Source: Sutterella sp. (lineage in GTDB: Bacteria; Pseudomonadota; Gammaproteobacteria; Burkholderiales; Burkholderiaceae_F). From it: a DNA stretch of 64,000 nucleotides. The translations under genes were made by a program, and so were the position numbers. A model generated the notes under the pieces. The model saw nothing but the letters and a program-made list of their open reading frames with translations, ran no database searches and had not been told where the DNA came from. This document shows, one piece after another, positions 17,319 to 26,661 of this stretch (its first letter is position 1; the number at the start of each line of letters is the position of its first letter). The stretch is from NCBI GenBank assembly GCA_019418605.1, contig DYBN01000032.1, positions 1 to 64,000 on the forward strand, read 5' to 3'.

Positions 17319-17819
17319 CTATTGCCCCTGCTGCTGCGGTGCAATCCAGTGGCCGGACTTGCCGCCCATTTTTTCAAGGAGCCTGATCTCTCCCATCACC
17401 ATGAAGCGGTCGACGGCCTTGCACATGTCGTAGACGGTCAGAAGCCCCACCTGCACGGCCGTAAGCGCCTCCATCTCCACCCCGGTCTGTCCGCGCGTTT
17501 CGCAGGTTGCGCGGCAGATGACGGCACTCTCCTTTTCATCGAGCTCAAAGTCAACCGCCACGTGCGTGAGCGCAATCGGGTGGCACAAGGGCACGAGCTC
17601 GGCCGTCTTTTTGCTTGCCATGATGGCGGCCACGCGCGCCACGCCGATGACGTCGCCTTTTTTGGCGCGCCCCTGGGCAATCAGGGAAAATGTCTCGGGC
17701 TTCATGGTGATCCGTCCCTGGGCCACCGCCGTGCGGTGCGTCAGGCCCTTGTCGCCCACGTCGACCATGTGCGCGTTGCCCTGCGCATCAAAATGGGTAA
17801 GTTCTTTATCTTCCGCCAT
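17319..17819 (-). CDS. moaC: Cyclic pyranopterin monophosphate synthase
   Basis: A 166-residue enzyme of molybdenum cofactor synthesis, acting with MoaA to turn GTP into cyclic pyranopterin monophosphate. The MoaC signature is clear: HFDAQGNAHMVDVGDK at the N-terminus, AKKGDVIGVARVAAIMASKKT, LVPLCHPI, and GVEMEALTAVQVGLLTVYDM, with the catalytic KK of MASKKT present. It serves the molybdenum enzymes at 47.7-56 kb. It heads a short minus-strand unit with ybaK and is divergent from the bepA-like gene. No molybdenum riboswitch was recognised in 17820-17992. Confidence 0.95.
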   Translation of the reverse strand: MAEDKELTHFDAQGNAHMVDVGDKGLTHRTAVAQGRITMKPETFSLIAQGRAKKGDVIGVARVAAIMASKKTAELVPLCHPIALTHVAVDFELDEKESAVICRATCETRGQTGVEMEALTAVQVGLLTVYDMCKAVDRFMVMGEIRLLEKMGGKSGHWIAPQQQGQ

Positions 17820-17992
17820 GGGCTCATTCTCCGGGAAAGGAGCGCTGCCGCCGCGCTCGCCGCGCGAGGCAGGCCTTCATATTCCGTAACGAATCCTCTA
17901 CGTCTGGCCACAGAAGCGGGCCGTCCGGGCCGGTATGATAGCGGGAAAGTTGTCTTTGCCCCTTTTTTTCCTTTGCTCCGCCCGGTTTCGTT

Positions 17993-19516
17993 GTGACTTA
18001 CTTTTCTGCATGCACCAGACGCCTCACGGCGCTTTGCGCGGCGCTCTCCATCGCCCTTTGCCCGGCCGCGGGCGTCAGGGCGCAGACAAAGGGCGTCGGA
18101 CAGTACAACCTGCCGAGCCTTGGAACGGTGGCCGGGGCCGATCTCACCACCATCGACGAGCGGCAGCTCGGCGAGCAGCTCATGCGGCGCGTGCGCGGCG
18201 ACAACTCCTTTATGAACGACCCGGAGACCACCGACTATCTCAATCGTCTGGGCTACCGGCTCGTGGCCGCCGCCGACCCCTCGCCCTACGACTTTTTCTT
18301 CTTTCCGATCCGCAACAAGACGCTCAACGCCTTTGCCCTGCCCGGGGGCTTTATTGCCGTGCACTCGGGCCTGGTCGTGGCCGCGCAGACCGAAAGCGAA
18401 CTCGCCGGCGTCATCGGTCACGAAATCGGACACGTCACGCAGCGGCACATCGCGCGCATGCTCACGCAAAGCGAAGGGTCGCTAGCGATGACGATCGGCT
18501 CGGTGCTGCTTGCGCTTTTGGCCGCCCGCGCCGGCGGCAGCTCCGGGGGCGACGCCGCCATGGGCATCATGATGGGCACGCAGGCCGCCATGCTCAGCAA
18601 GCAGCTTGGCTACTCGCGCGACGCCGAACGCGAGGCCGACCGCGTGGGATTGATGAGCCTTGAAAACGCGGGCTTTGATCCCCACGGGATGGAAGACTTC
18701 TTTGAGCGGCTGCAAAAGAACAACCGCTGGTACGAGTCGGCAAGCACCGCCTACATCTCCACGCACCCGCTCACGGGCGAGCGCATCAGCGACATGCAAA
18801 ACCGCACGCGAACGCTCGCGCCCGTGCACCACGAAGACAGCCTTGACTTCAAGCTCATCCAGGCGCGCATGCGCGTGCTGCAGGAAACGAGCTTCGACGG
18901 CTGGAGCAAGGCGCTCAAAAGCTTTGACCACGCGCTCACGCAAAATCCCGATCGCAGCCGCGAGGCGGCGCTGCACTACGGAAAATCGGTGGCGCTGCAA
19001 AAGATGAACCGCACGGCCGAGGCTTTAAGCGAAGCGCGCCGCGCCAAGGCGCTTGCCGGCGAGGCCAACGTCATCATCGACAAGCAGACAAGCGAGCTTG
19101 TCTTTTTAACCGCCAAGACGGATGCGGCAAAAAATGACGCGCTGAAACTTTCCCGCAGCACCGCGCAGCGCTATCCGTATTCAACTCTTGCCGCCTCAAG
19201 CTACGCCGAACTTCTCTATCAGTCCTCCCGGCACGAGGAGGTGGTCAAGTTCATGCACGAGCAAAAGGCGCTCTCGCGCAGCGACCCGGACTACTACGCG
19301 CTTCTTGCGCGCAGCTACGAGGCGCTTGGCAAAAAGTCTCTTGGCTACGCGAGCACGGGCTACATGTACGAGCTCATGAACAACCCGCGCGCGGCGCTCT
19401 ATCAGTTTGACCTCGCGCAAAAGGCCAACGACGCCGACTTCTACGCCATGAGCGAAATCGACGCCAAGCTGCGCGAGTTGCGAGACCGCGTCTCGGACAT
19501 GGACCGCAAGGACTGA
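17993..19516 (+). CDS. bepA: Periplasmic M48 metalloprotease with TPR tail (BepA-like)
   Basis: A 507-residue exported zinc protease and chaperone for outer membrane protein assembly. It has a signal peptide (LTALCAALSIALCPAAGVRA), a peptidase M48 domain with the zinc motif GHEIGHVTQRH (about 141-151) and the third ligand in DAEREADRVG (about 208), followed by tetratricopeptide-like helices to the end (from about 290). Domain order and length match BepA/YfgC (about 487 residues). The start is GTG at 17993; no strong ribosome site is visible but no better start precedes the signal peptide. Confidence 0.9.
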   Translation: MTYFSACTRRLTALCAALSIALCPAAGVRAQTKGVGQYNLPSLGTVAGADLTTIDERQLGEQLMRRVRGDNSFMNDPETTDYLNRLGYRLVAAADPSPYDFFFFPIRNKTLNAFALPGGFIAVHSGLVVAAQTESELAGVIGHEIGHVTQRHIARMLTQSEGSLAMTIGSVLLALLAARAGGSSGGDAAMGIMMGTQAAMLSKQLGYSRDAEREADRVGLMSLENAGFDPHGMEDFFERLQKNNRWYESASTAYISTHPLTGERISDMQNRTRTLAPVHHEDSLDFKLIQARMRVLQETSFDGWSKALKSFDHALTQNPDRSREAALHYGKSVALQKMNRTAEALSEARRAKALAGEANVIIDKQTSELVFLTAKTDAAKNDALKLSRSTAQRYPYSTLAASSYAELLYQSSRHEEVVKFMHEQKALSRSDPDYYALLARSYEALGKKSLGYASTGYMYELMNNPRAALYQFDLAQKANDADFYAMSEIDAKLRELRDRVSDMDRKD

Positions 19517-19970
19517 CGCCCGAAGGGCGGCGCGGGAAAAGCGCCTTGTCTTTCCTGCATCAAGGGCTTTGGAAAACTCTCCCAAGAAGAGGCGAATGTG
19601 TCAAAATACGGGCCGATACGGCCCCGGGCGTTTTACGTCACTTCTCTTTTGCGCCTTTCTTTGCCGCGCGCGCCCTCCGGCCACCTTGATTGGACCAATC
19701 CGAACGAAGCCCGCACGCCGCCTTCGGGCGCGCCCCGTGCGGCGAACAAATAGTGAGAGCGCCGATTGCGCGCATCAACAGGGAAAGCGCCTTCTGTCCG
19801 CGCCGGCATGGCTTTGGCAGCAGGCTCTCTTTGATGCCTTCGCGCGCTCTTTGTTCGCGCCGGCAACGCTCGCCTTTTTATGCGCAAAGCTCCTTTTTTG
19901 GCACCCGTTTGCGTAAGGCAAAAGGCGCGCCGCGGTCTTTCGTGACTCCCATCGCAGTGAATTTTTCATC
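19517..19970. other. 454-bp gap without a supported gene
   Basis: Open frames here have no recognisable protein features. A small hairpin (GGGCC gatac GGCCC near 19610, followed by GGGCGTTTT) could end the bepA-like transcript. The segment before 19971 is less GC-rich and presumably holds the promoter of the reductase gene. Confidence 0.4.
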
Positions 19971-21053
19971 ATGGCTATTGAAGATTATTTGACCGTTGCC
20001 GAACCGACCGACGAGGTCATCGAGACCGATGCTGTGATCGTCGGCGCAGGCCCCGTGGGCCTGTTTCAGGTCTTTGAACTGGGCTTGCTTGAAATCAAGG
20101 CCCATGTGGTCGACTCGCTCAAGACCGTGGGCGGGCAGTGCATGGAGCTCTACCCGACCAAGCCCATCTACGACATTCCCGCCGTTCCGGTGTACTCCTC
20201 CTACGAGCTCACCGAAAATCTCCTGAAGCAAAACCACCCCTTCAGCCCCGTGTTTCACCTGGGCGAAGAGGTCACGACCGTGCAAAAGCGCGAAGACGGC
20301 CGCTTTGACGTCGCCACCGACAAGGGCACGAAGTTTCTGTGCAAGGTGGTGATCATTGCCGCAGGCGTCGGGTCCTTCCAGGCCCGGCCGCTGCGCGTGC
20401 CCGGCATCGAGAAGTTCGAGGGCACGCAGCTGCACTACCGCGTGCGCGACCCCGAGATGTTTGCCGGCAAGAACATCGTGATCTGCGGCGGCGGCGACTC
20501 GGCGCTTGACTGGACGCTCAACCTCGTGGGCAAGGCCGAAAGCGTGGTGCTGCTGCACCGCCGCGACGGCTTTAGAGCCGCGGCCGCCTCCGTGGCCCGC
20601 ATGCGCGAGCTGTGCGAGAACTGGGAGATGCAGTTTGAGGTGGGCCAGGTCACGGGCTTTGAGGAAAAGGACGGGCGCCTGACCGAGGTGCGCGTCACGG
20701 GCGGCGACGGCGTCGTGCGCCGCATGCCGCTTGACCACCTGCTCGTCTTCTTCGGCCTGCAGCCCAAGATCGGCCCCATCGCCGAGTGGGGCTTAAAGCT
20801 TGAGCGCAAGCAGATCGTGGTCGACACCGAGAAATTTGAAACCTCGATTCCGGGCATCTTCGCCGTGGGCGACATCAACACCTACCCCGGCAAGAAAAAG
20901 CTCATTCTCTCGGGCTTTCACGAGTGCGCGCTTGCCGCCTTCGGCGCAAGCCGCTACGTCTTCCCGGAAAAGAAGGTGTTTTTGCAGTACACGACGACGA
21001 GTCCCAAGCTCCACAAGGTCCTCGGGGTGGAAACGCCCAATCTCGACGACTGA
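19971..21053 (+). CDS. Ferredoxin/flavodoxin-NADP+ reductase, thioredoxin-reductase-like type
   Basis: A 360-residue soluble flavoenzyme moving electrons between NADPH and ferredoxin. It has an FAD fold VIVGAGPVGLFQVFELG (about 22-38), GGQCMELYP (about 54), and an NADPH fold VICGGGDSALDWTLNL (about 170-185), without the CxxC redox pair of thioredoxin reductase. The second FAD motif GIFAVGDINTYPGKKKLI is typical of this FNR group (Chlorobium/Bacillus type). The ATG at 19971 begins the domain. It is monocistronic and followed by a terminator. Iron-sulfur partners in the window include several ferredoxin-like subunits, though those are periplasmic. Confidence 0.92.
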   Translation: MAIEDYLTVAEPTDEVIETDAVIVGAGPVGLFQVFELGLLEIKAHVVDSLKTVGGQCMELYPTKPIYDIPAVPVYSSYELTENLLKQNHPFSPVFHLGEEVTTVQKREDGRFDVATDKGTKFLCKVVIIAAGVGSFQARPLRVPGIEKFEGTQLHYRVRDPEMFAGKNIVICGGGDSALDWTLNLVGKAESVVLLHRRDGFRAAAASVARMRELCENWEMQFEVGQVTGFEEKDGRLTEVRVTGGDGVVRRMPLDHLLVFFGLQPKIGPIAEWGLKLERKQIVVDTEKFETSIPGIFAVGDINTYPGKKKLILSGFHECALAAFGASRYVFPEKKVFLQYTTTSPKLHKVLGVETPNLDD

Positions 21054-21104
21054 TTCCCGGCACCAAGGGCCCTCTTTTCGCGAGGGCCTGAAAAGCCAAA
21101 CGCT

Positions 21105-21140
21105 CCCGAAGCCCGAAAAAAAGAGCTTCGGGATTTTTTT
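21105..21140 (+). terminator. Rho-independent terminator
   Basis: CCCGAAGC (21105-21112) pairs with GCTTCGGG (21125-21132), then A and seven Ts. It ends the reductase transcript. Another hairpin, GGGCCCTC with GAGGGCC near 21068-21087, precedes it. Confidence 0.85.
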
Positions 21141-21188
21141 GCTCAAAAGCCTGTTTTCCCTGCGCCCGAAAGCCCGCCGCCTCGCCCC

Positions 21189-22043
21189 CTAATTTCCGGA
21201 GGAATCCGAAGCGGGCTTCACTGCGGCGGCCGGTGCGGCCGGCGCGCCCGCAAACACCTCGGCAAAGCGCTCAAAGACGGTGACGATCTCGGGGTCCAAC
21301 ACCGCGCGGGCGCATTCGATGTCTTCCTGCGGCACCGGATAGAAGGCCTCGGCCACGGCCCCTGCGATTGCGGCGATCGTATCCGAGTCGCCCCCGATGG
21401 AGACGGCGTTGCGGATGGCGTCGTCAAAGTCCGTGCTCTCCAAGAAGGCTTCAAGCGCCTGCGGCACGGAGCCTTGCGCGGTCTCGCTGAAGCTGTAGTA
21501 GGGGCGGATGGCATCGAGCGTAAAGTCAAGGCAATAGAAATTGCTCTCGATGTAGCTGCGGATGCGCTCGCGCGAGGCGCCGGTTCTTGCCAAAAAGACG
21601 GCGCTTGCCGCCGCCTCGGCCCCCAAAAGACCCTGCGGATGGTTGTGCGTGACGCTCGTGACGACGCGCGCGAGGCTGCGGGCCTCTTCAAGGCTTGCCG
21701 CGGCCCACGCGCAGGGACTCACGCGCATGGCCCCGCCGTTGCCAAAGCTGTCGTAGGGCGCGGTGCTCTCCGTCGAGAGCCAGTGCGCAAACCTCCCGCC
21801 GTAGCCTCGTCCGGGAAAAGCCTCCCCCCAGCGGTGCAGCGCCTCGACCGTTTCGGCGGCAAGATCCCGCCCGGGATCCTTTTTGCAGACAATGAGCGCA
21901 TCGGCCACGGCCGCCGTGAGCACCGTGTCGTCGGTAAAAAAGCAGGCGCTCTCAAAAAGCGCAAAGCTCTTTGACTTGTAGTTGTCAAATTCAAACCGCG
22001 ACCCAACGATGTCGCCGATGGCTGCACCCCAGAGCATGGACAT
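21189..22043 (-). CDS. ADP-ribosylglycohydrolase-family protein
   Basis: About 284 residues of the DraG/ADP-ribosylglycohydrolase family, which removes ADP-ribose from proteins or nucleic acids using two Mg ions. The metal motifs are GAAIGDIVGSRFEFDN at the N-terminus, FFTDDTVLT (about 53-61) and GGDSDTIAAIAGAV (near residue 220). The alternative starts ATG 22043 and 22037 both lie behind GGAGG at 22048. The C-terminal tail is Ala/Pro-rich (APAAPAAAVKPA). It is divergent from nadK. The target of de-ADP-ribosylation is unknown; no DraT partner is adjacent. Confidence 0.88.
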   Translation of the reverse strand: MSMLWGAAIGDIVGSRFEFDNYKSKSFALFESACFFTDDTVLTAAVADALIVCKKDPGRDLAAETVEALHRWGEAFPGRGYGGRFAHWLSTESTAPYDSFGNGGAMRVSPCAWAAASLEEARSLARVVTSVTHNHPQGLLGAEAAASAVFLARTGASRERIRSYIESNFYCLDFTLDAIRPYYSFSETAQGSVPQALEAFLESTDFDDAIRNAVSIGGDSDTIAAIAGAVAEAFYPVPQEDIECARAVLDPEIVTVFERFAEVFAGAPAAPAAAVKPASDSSGN

Positions 22044-22372
22044 TCCGCCTCCGGCACGCAATGTGCACAAAAATCCAAAAAAACTTTGCGCCGCCCGCAT
22101 CCTGCACCTCGTGCCAAGCGACGGTCGGCGCCTTTTATGCTACACCGCCCGAAAAGGGCGCCCGGCAAAGGGCGCCCCGCAAAGGGAAGCTTGCGCCGCG
22201 CGGGCAATGGTGCTTGGCGCACGGGATTTGCCGGAGGAATCGACGGGTTCTCGCGGGGCCCCCGCAGGGGCCGCCCGCGGCCCGCTTTGTTAGACTTCGA
22301 TCAAATCTCTCGCCGCTCCCCTCGCCTCCTCTCTTGAGGACGCGCGCGGCGCACAGCGCCATTCGGTTTTGT
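22044..22372. other. Divergent promoter gap with short tandem repeat
   Basis: This stretch separates the ADP-ribosylglycohydrolase and nadK genes. It contains a 14-bp direct repeat of the type GCAAAGGGCGCCCC in about 2.5 copies (22150-22190) and other GC hairpins (near 22250-22285). No gene is supported. Confidence 0.4.
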
Positions 22373-23326
22373 ATGCAAAGCTTTGAACACGTTGCCGTCA
22401 TCGCCAAACCCGACGGCAACATCGCCTGCTACGTGCAGGAACTCATCAAGATCATCGAAAACGCGGGCTGCACGCCGCACCTTGACGAAAACGCCATCCG
22501 CCACATGCCGCACCCCGAGCACTACGCCTCGGGCCCCGTGCACGAGCTCGCGCGCGCCTGCGAGGCGGCCATCGCCATCGGCGGCGACGGCACGATGCTA
22601 GGCGCCGCGCGCGCCATGGCCCCCTACGGGCTGCCCGTCATCGGCATCAACGCGGGGCGCCTGGGCTTTATTACCGACATCGTGATCGAAGACATGCGCA
22701 GGCTCGTGCCCGCCATGCTCTCGGGCCACTACGTCGTCGACAAGCGCAGCCTCCTTGAGGGCGAGGTCTACCGCAACGGCGAGAAGCTCTTTCAGGAGCA
22801 CAGCATCAACGACATCGGCATCAGCCACGGCCGCGCGCTCGGCATGGTCGAGTACACGGTCTACGTCGACGGCCTGCAGATGGCCGTGCAGCACGCCGAC
22901 GGCGTCATCGTAAGCACCGCCACCGGGTCGACGGCCTACGCAATGGCCGCCGGCGGCCCCATCCTGCACCCGCAGTGCAAGAACATGCTGCTTGTGCCCG
23001 TGGCGCCCCACACGCTTTCCAATCGCCCGATTGTGCTGAGCTCGCGCTCGATCATCGACATCGAGGTCAATGAAACCCGCAGCGCCGTCGCAAGCTTTGA
23101 CGCGCAGGTGCTCTTTGACGTTGTCGCAGGCGACGTGCTGCGCGTCTACGTGAGCCCCTACACCTTCACGATGCTCCATCCGGTGGGGTACAACCACTTT
23201 GACCTGCTGCGCAGAAAACTCAAGTGGAACTACCTGCCCAAGGCCGAGCGGCCCATCCACACGCCGGTGAGCAAGCAGACGGCGCCCGCGGTGATTCAAG
23301 CGCCGCTGCCCGTTGAAAAAGAATAG
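22373..23326 (+). CDS. nadK: NAD kinase
   Basis: A 317-residue cytosolic kinase making NADP from NAD. Diagnostic motifs are AIAIGGDGTMLGAAR (about 63-77), INAGRLGFITD (about 90-100), and STATGSTAYAMAAGGPILHP (about 183-202). Length is slightly above the 290-300 usual because of a short C-terminal extension rich in Pro and Ala. The ATG at 22373 starts the HVAVIAKPDG strand. It is followed 44 bp later by recN, a standard pairing in beta-proteobacteria, so the two are probably one transcript. Confidence 0.96.
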   Translation: MQSFEHVAVIAKPDGNIACYVQELIKIIENAGCTPHLDENAIRHMPHPEHYASGPVHELARACEAAIAIGGDGTMLGAARAMAPYGLPVIGINAGRLGFITDIVIEDMRRLVPAMLSGHYVVDKRSLLEGEVYRNGEKLFQEHSINDIGISHGRALGMVEYTVYVDGLQMAVQHADGVIVSTATGSTAYAMAAGGPILHPQCKNMLLVPVAPHTLSNRPIVLSSRSIIDIEVNETRSAVASFDAQVLFDVVAGDVLRVYVSPYTFTMLHPVGYNHFDLLRRKLKWNYLPKAERPIHTPVSKQTAPAVIQAPLPVEKE

Positions 23327-23370
23327 CCTCCCTTCACTTTTCCCCGCAGCCGCCCTGCGGCCGCCGTGCC

Positions 23371-25131
23371 ATGCTCGAACTTCTCACACTCAAAGACTTC
23401 GTCATCGTCTCGACGCTTGCCATCGAAGCCGAGCGGGGCCTCACCTGCCTCACGGGCGAGACCGGCGCGGGCAAGTCGATTCTCATTGATGCGCTTGAAT
23501 TCGTGCTCGGCGCCCGCGGCGACCCTTCGGTCATCCGCGAGGGCTGCCAGAGGACCGAGGTGTGCGCGCAATTTACCGTCGTGCCGCGCGCCAAAAGCTG
23601 GCTTGCCAACGCAGGCTTTGAAGAGTGCGAGACGGTTCTCATGCGCCGCACGATCGACGTTAAAGGGCGCTCGCGCGCCTGGATCAACGCCACCCCTGTG
23701 ACCGTCGGGCAGATGAAGGAGTTGGGCGAGCGCCTGGTCGACATCCACGGCCAGCACGCGCACCAGTCGCTTTTAAAACCGGCTTTTCAAACGCAGTTGG
23801 TCGACGGCTTTGGCGCAACGCGCAGGCAGCGCATCGCCGTGCGCGATGCGTGGCTTGCCTGGCAGCACCGGCTGCGGCTTTTGACGGAGGCAACCGAAGA
23901 CCAGGAAAAGCTAAAAAGCGAAGCCGAACGCCTGGGCTGGATCAACGAGGTCTACGAAGAGCTCAATCCCCAGCAGGGGGAGTGGGAAAAGTTGGGCGAC
24001 GAGCACAAGCTTCTTTCCAACGCCTCTGAGATTGTCTCCAACGTTCGCAGGGCGCTCGATGATCTGCGCGAGGGCGAGGAAAGCGCGCTGCACCTTCTTG
24101 GATCGGCGCAGCGCTCGCTTTCGGCCGCCGCGCGATTTGACGAGGCCTGCACGCAGTACGAAAGCGCCCTTGCGCAGGCGGCGGCTATTTTGGAAGACGC
24201 CTCGCGCGACATCGCGCACCACCTCGATCACTTCGATCTTGACGAGGGACGGCTAACTGAAATCGACGAGCGGCTCAACAGCTACTGGAGAGTCTCGCGC
24301 AAATTTCACCGCACGCCCGAAGAGCTCTTTTCCCACTGGCAGGAAACGCGCGAGAGGCTGCGCCAGATTGAGCTCACAAGCGACGTCGAGGGGCTCAAAA
24401 AAGCCGAGAGCGAAGCCAAAAAGCTCTACCTTGAGGAGGCCGCAAAACTTACGCGCGCCCGGCAGGCTGCGGCCGAGAAGCTCTCTCATGCCGTCACGGC
24501 CGAGATGCAGACGCTTGCCATGGCGGGCGGCCGCCTTGAAATCGTCCTGCGACCTTGCGAACCGCGCGCCTCGGGCGTTGAGTCGTGCGAATTTTTGGTG
24601 AGCGGCCACGCAGGCGCCACGCCGCGGCCTCTCATCAAAGTCGCCTCGGGCGGGGAGCTTGCGCGCATATCGCTAGCCATTGCCGTGATCACCGCGCAGA
24701 TTACGCCCGTGCCCACGCTCATTTTCGACGAAGTCGACACCGGCATCGGCGGGGCGGTCGCCGAGGTGGTCGGCCGGCTGCTGCGGCGGCTTGCCAACAC
24801 GCGGCAGGTTCTGTGCGTGACGCACCTGCCGCAGGTGGCAGCCTGCGCGCATCAGCAGTGGCTTGTGCACAAGGAAACGCACGACGCGGTCACGACAAGC
24901 TCTCTTAAGATTCTCTCGGACGAAGAGCGCGTGGGCGAAATCGCCCGCATGATGGGCGGGCGCGTCATCACCGAGGCAACGCTTACAACGGCGCGCGAAT
25001 TGATTGAAAACGCCGCCCGCGAGGACGCTGCGCCCAAGGACGCCGGCAGCGCCCCTCATGGCGACTCTCTCAAGGCCGGGGCGCTTGAAGCACCCGAAGA
25101 GGCATCGGACGCCGGCGCCGCGCAAAGCTGA
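23371..25131 (+). CDS. recN: DNA repair protein RecN
   Basis: A 586-residue SMC-like ATPase in double-strand break repair. Walker A is LTGETGAGKSILIDALEFVLG (about 27, shown in part), followed by long helical coiled-coil segments in the middle, the ABC signature VASGGELARISLAIAV (near 425), Walker B LIFDEVDTGIGG (near 450), and the C-terminal CVTHLPQVAACAHQQWLV. Length is close to the usual 555-560 with an acidic, Ala-rich tail of about 30 residues. It is downstream of nadK. No SOS box was recognised in the 44-bp gap. Confidence 0.96.
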   Translation: MLELLTLKDFVIVSTLAIEAERGLTCLTGETGAGKSILIDALEFVLGARGDPSVIREGCQRTEVCAQFTVVPRAKSWLANAGFEECETVLMRRTIDVKGRSRAWINATPVTVGQMKELGERLVDIHGQHAHQSLLKPAFQTQLVDGFGATRRQRIAVRDAWLAWQHRLRLLTEATEDQEKLKSEAERLGWINEVYEELNPQQGEWEKLGDEHKLLSNASEIVSNVRRALDDLREGEESALHLLGSAQRSLSAAARFDEACTQYESALAQAAAILEDASRDIAHHLDHFDLDEGRLTEIDERLNSYWRVSRKFHRTPEELFSHWQETRERLRQIELTSDVEGLKKAESEAKKLYLEEAAKLTRARQAAAEKLSHAVTAEMQTLAMAGGRLEIVLRPCEPRASGVESCEFLVSGHAGATPRPLIKVASGGELARISLAIAVITAQITPVPTLIFDEVDTGIGGAVAEVVGRLLRRLANTRQVLCVTHLPQVAACAHQQWLVHKETHDAVTTSSLKILSDEERVGEIARMMGGRVITEATLTTARELIENAAREDAAPKDAGSAPHGDSLKAGALEAPEEASDAGAAQS

Positions 25132-25292
25132 TCTGCAGAAACCGGCGCCTTCTTGACTTTCCCGACGACGTCGCCAAGGTCTCCCCGGCGCTCACGCGGC
25201 AGGATGCACAAAAGTATGCCGACGTGATTCTCGAGGGCATCAGGGAGCTCGCAACGCGCCGCGCCTTCGGACACGGCCTTGTCGCGCGCTGA
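25128..25292 (+). other. Coding-like stretch without a start codon, downstream of recN
   Basis: In the frame starting CTG at 25128 the sequence reads LICRNRRLLDFPDDVAKVS, then about 35 more residues with GC-rich third positions ending at a TGA at 25290-25292. There is no ATG, GTG or TTG before a GTG late in the stretch, and no ribosome site. It may be a remnant of a lost gene, an unusual CTG-started small protein, or chance. Confidence 0.25.
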
Positions 25293-25387
25293 CGTCTTTG
25301 TCTTTCAACGCACGCCCGCAGGGGCTGTGCGCTTGCCATTTGGAAAAGCCTTTTTTAATTGCTCACATGCCAAGGAGACATGCAACG

Positions 25388-26380
25388 ATGATCGACAAGA
25401 AAGTTGTAGTCCTCGCCACCGGCGGCACGATCGCCATGAAGTACGACGAAGCAAGCCAGGGGCTTGTGCCCGCCTGCACGGGCGAAGACCTCGCGGCCGC
25501 CGTTCCGGGGCTCGCAGAGGTGGCCCCGCTTGAATTCGTGCAGTTTTCCAACATCGCCTCGCCGGGCATGACGCCGCAGAACATGTGGGATCTGCACGTC
25601 AAGATCGAGGAGATTCTCGCGCGCGAGGACGTCGCGGGCGTCATCGTCACCCACGGCACGGACACGCTTGAGGAGACAAGCTACTTCCTTGATCTTCTGC
25701 ACCAGGGCGACAAGCCCATCGTCACGACCGCGGCCATGCGCGGCGCGGGCGACACGAGCCCCGACGGCCCCATGAACATCTACTGCGCCGTGCGCACGGC
25801 CGCAAGCGAAGAAGCGCGCGGCCTCGGCGTTCTCGTGTGCATGAACGAGACGCTGCACGCCCCGGGCGAAGTCATGAAGACGCACTCGGCCAATCCCGAT
25901 ACGTTCCAGAGCCCCTGGTGGGGCCCGATCGGCTACGTTGATCTCGACAAAATCATCATCCGCCGCAAGCCCCTGAACGTGCTGCGCTTTGCGCCCAAAG
26001 CCCTCACCGCCCGGGTCGACCTCATCAAGTGCATGACGGGCTCGACGCGCGACTACATCGACTTTGCGGTCTCGCAGGGCTGCAAGGGCATCGTCATCGA
26101 AGGGTTCGGCCGCGGCAACGTGCCGCCGCCCATGGTGCCCGGCATTGAGGATGCGGTCAAAAAGGGCGTGGCGGTGGTGCTCACCACCCGCACCCCGGGC
26201 GGGCGCGTGCTCGACGTCTACGGCTACCCCGGCTCGGTGACGGACACGCGGCGCGCGGGGCTTGCCATGGGAGGCGAAATCTCGGCCGCCAAGGCGCGCC
26301 TAAAGCTCATGATCGTGCTCTCGGAGCACCCGGAGCTTGCGCGCGACAGGGATGCGCTTGAGAAAATCTTCGACATCTGA
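25388..26380 (+). CDS. L-asparaginase
   Basis: A 330-residue asparaginase/glutaminase-family enzyme converting asparagine to aspartate and ammonia. The first catalytic Thr is in VLATGGTIAMKYD (about 8-20) and the second in VIVTHGTDTLEETSYF (about 82-97). The protein lacks a signal peptide, so it acts in the cytoplasm, although the sequence otherwise fits the type II-like fold. The start at 25388 follows AAGGAG at about 25370; an upstream in-frame ATG would add a few residues. Aspartate formed could feed fumarate for the fumarate-type reductase at 9051-10457, which is inference. Confidence 0.92.
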   Translation: MIDKKVVVLATGGTIAMKYDEASQGLVPACTGEDLAAAVPGLAEVAPLEFVQFSNIASPGMTPQNMWDLHVKIEEILAREDVAGVIVTHGTDTLEETSYFLDLLHQGDKPIVTTAAMRGAGDTSPDGPMNIYCAVRTAASEEARGLGVLVCMNETLHAPGEVMKTHSANPDTFQSPWWGPIGYVDLDKIIIRRKPLNVLRFAPKALTARVDLIKCMTGSTRDYIDFAVSQGCKGIVIEGFGRGNVPPPMVPGIEDAVKKGVAVVLTTRTPGGRVLDVYGYPGSVTDTRRAGLAMGGEISAAKARLKLMIVLSEHPELARDRDALEKIFDI

Positions 26381-26432
26381 GGTCGCGTTCGTTCCGCCTC
26401 ACCCGGCCAAACCAAACGCACTTTTCATCCCC

Positions 26433-26456
26433 TCGGTGCGGCCCGCGCCGCACCGA
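26433..26456. repeat. Perfect 10-bp hairpin between convergent genes
   Basis: TCGGTGCGGC (26433-26442) and GCCGCACCGA (26447-26456) pair around a 4-base loop. No T-run follows. It sits 53 bp after the asparaginase stop and may help end transcription from both sides. Confidence 0.5.
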
Positions 26457-26564
26457 AGCACTTGGGGCCGCTCTCCCTTTTTCAAAAGGCAAGAGGCGGC
26501 CTTCTTTTTGTCTTTGCCTTCGCTGACTCGAAGGCGAGATGCATATCGGGCGAGGCCAATACAA

Positions 26565-26603
26565 ATTCGCCTGCAAGGCTCTTTGAGAACCATGCAGGCG
26601 AAT
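26565..26603. repeat. 11-bp inverted repeat between convergent genes
   Basis: ATTCGCCTGCA (26565-26575) and TGCAGGCGAAT (26593-26603) form a perfect stem with a 17-base loop, 58 bp beyond the mrp stop. It may be a bidirectional terminator of asparaginase and mrp. Confidence 0.5.
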
Positions 26604-26661
26604 CTCGTTTGGGTAGCCGGGCCCCCGCACCCGGAGCCCGGCGAATTCATTTGTCGTTGAA

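Noticed and set aside
16692..17996. Plus-strand frame of 434 codons across ybaK and moaC
   Set aside because: Antisense to moaC and ybaK, both with clear family motifs, and no ribosome site.
19569..19916. Plus-strand frame of 115 codons in the gap before the ferredoxin-NADP reductase
   Set aside because: Arg/Ala/Pro-rich, no conserved feature, and no ribosome site; most likely non-coding.
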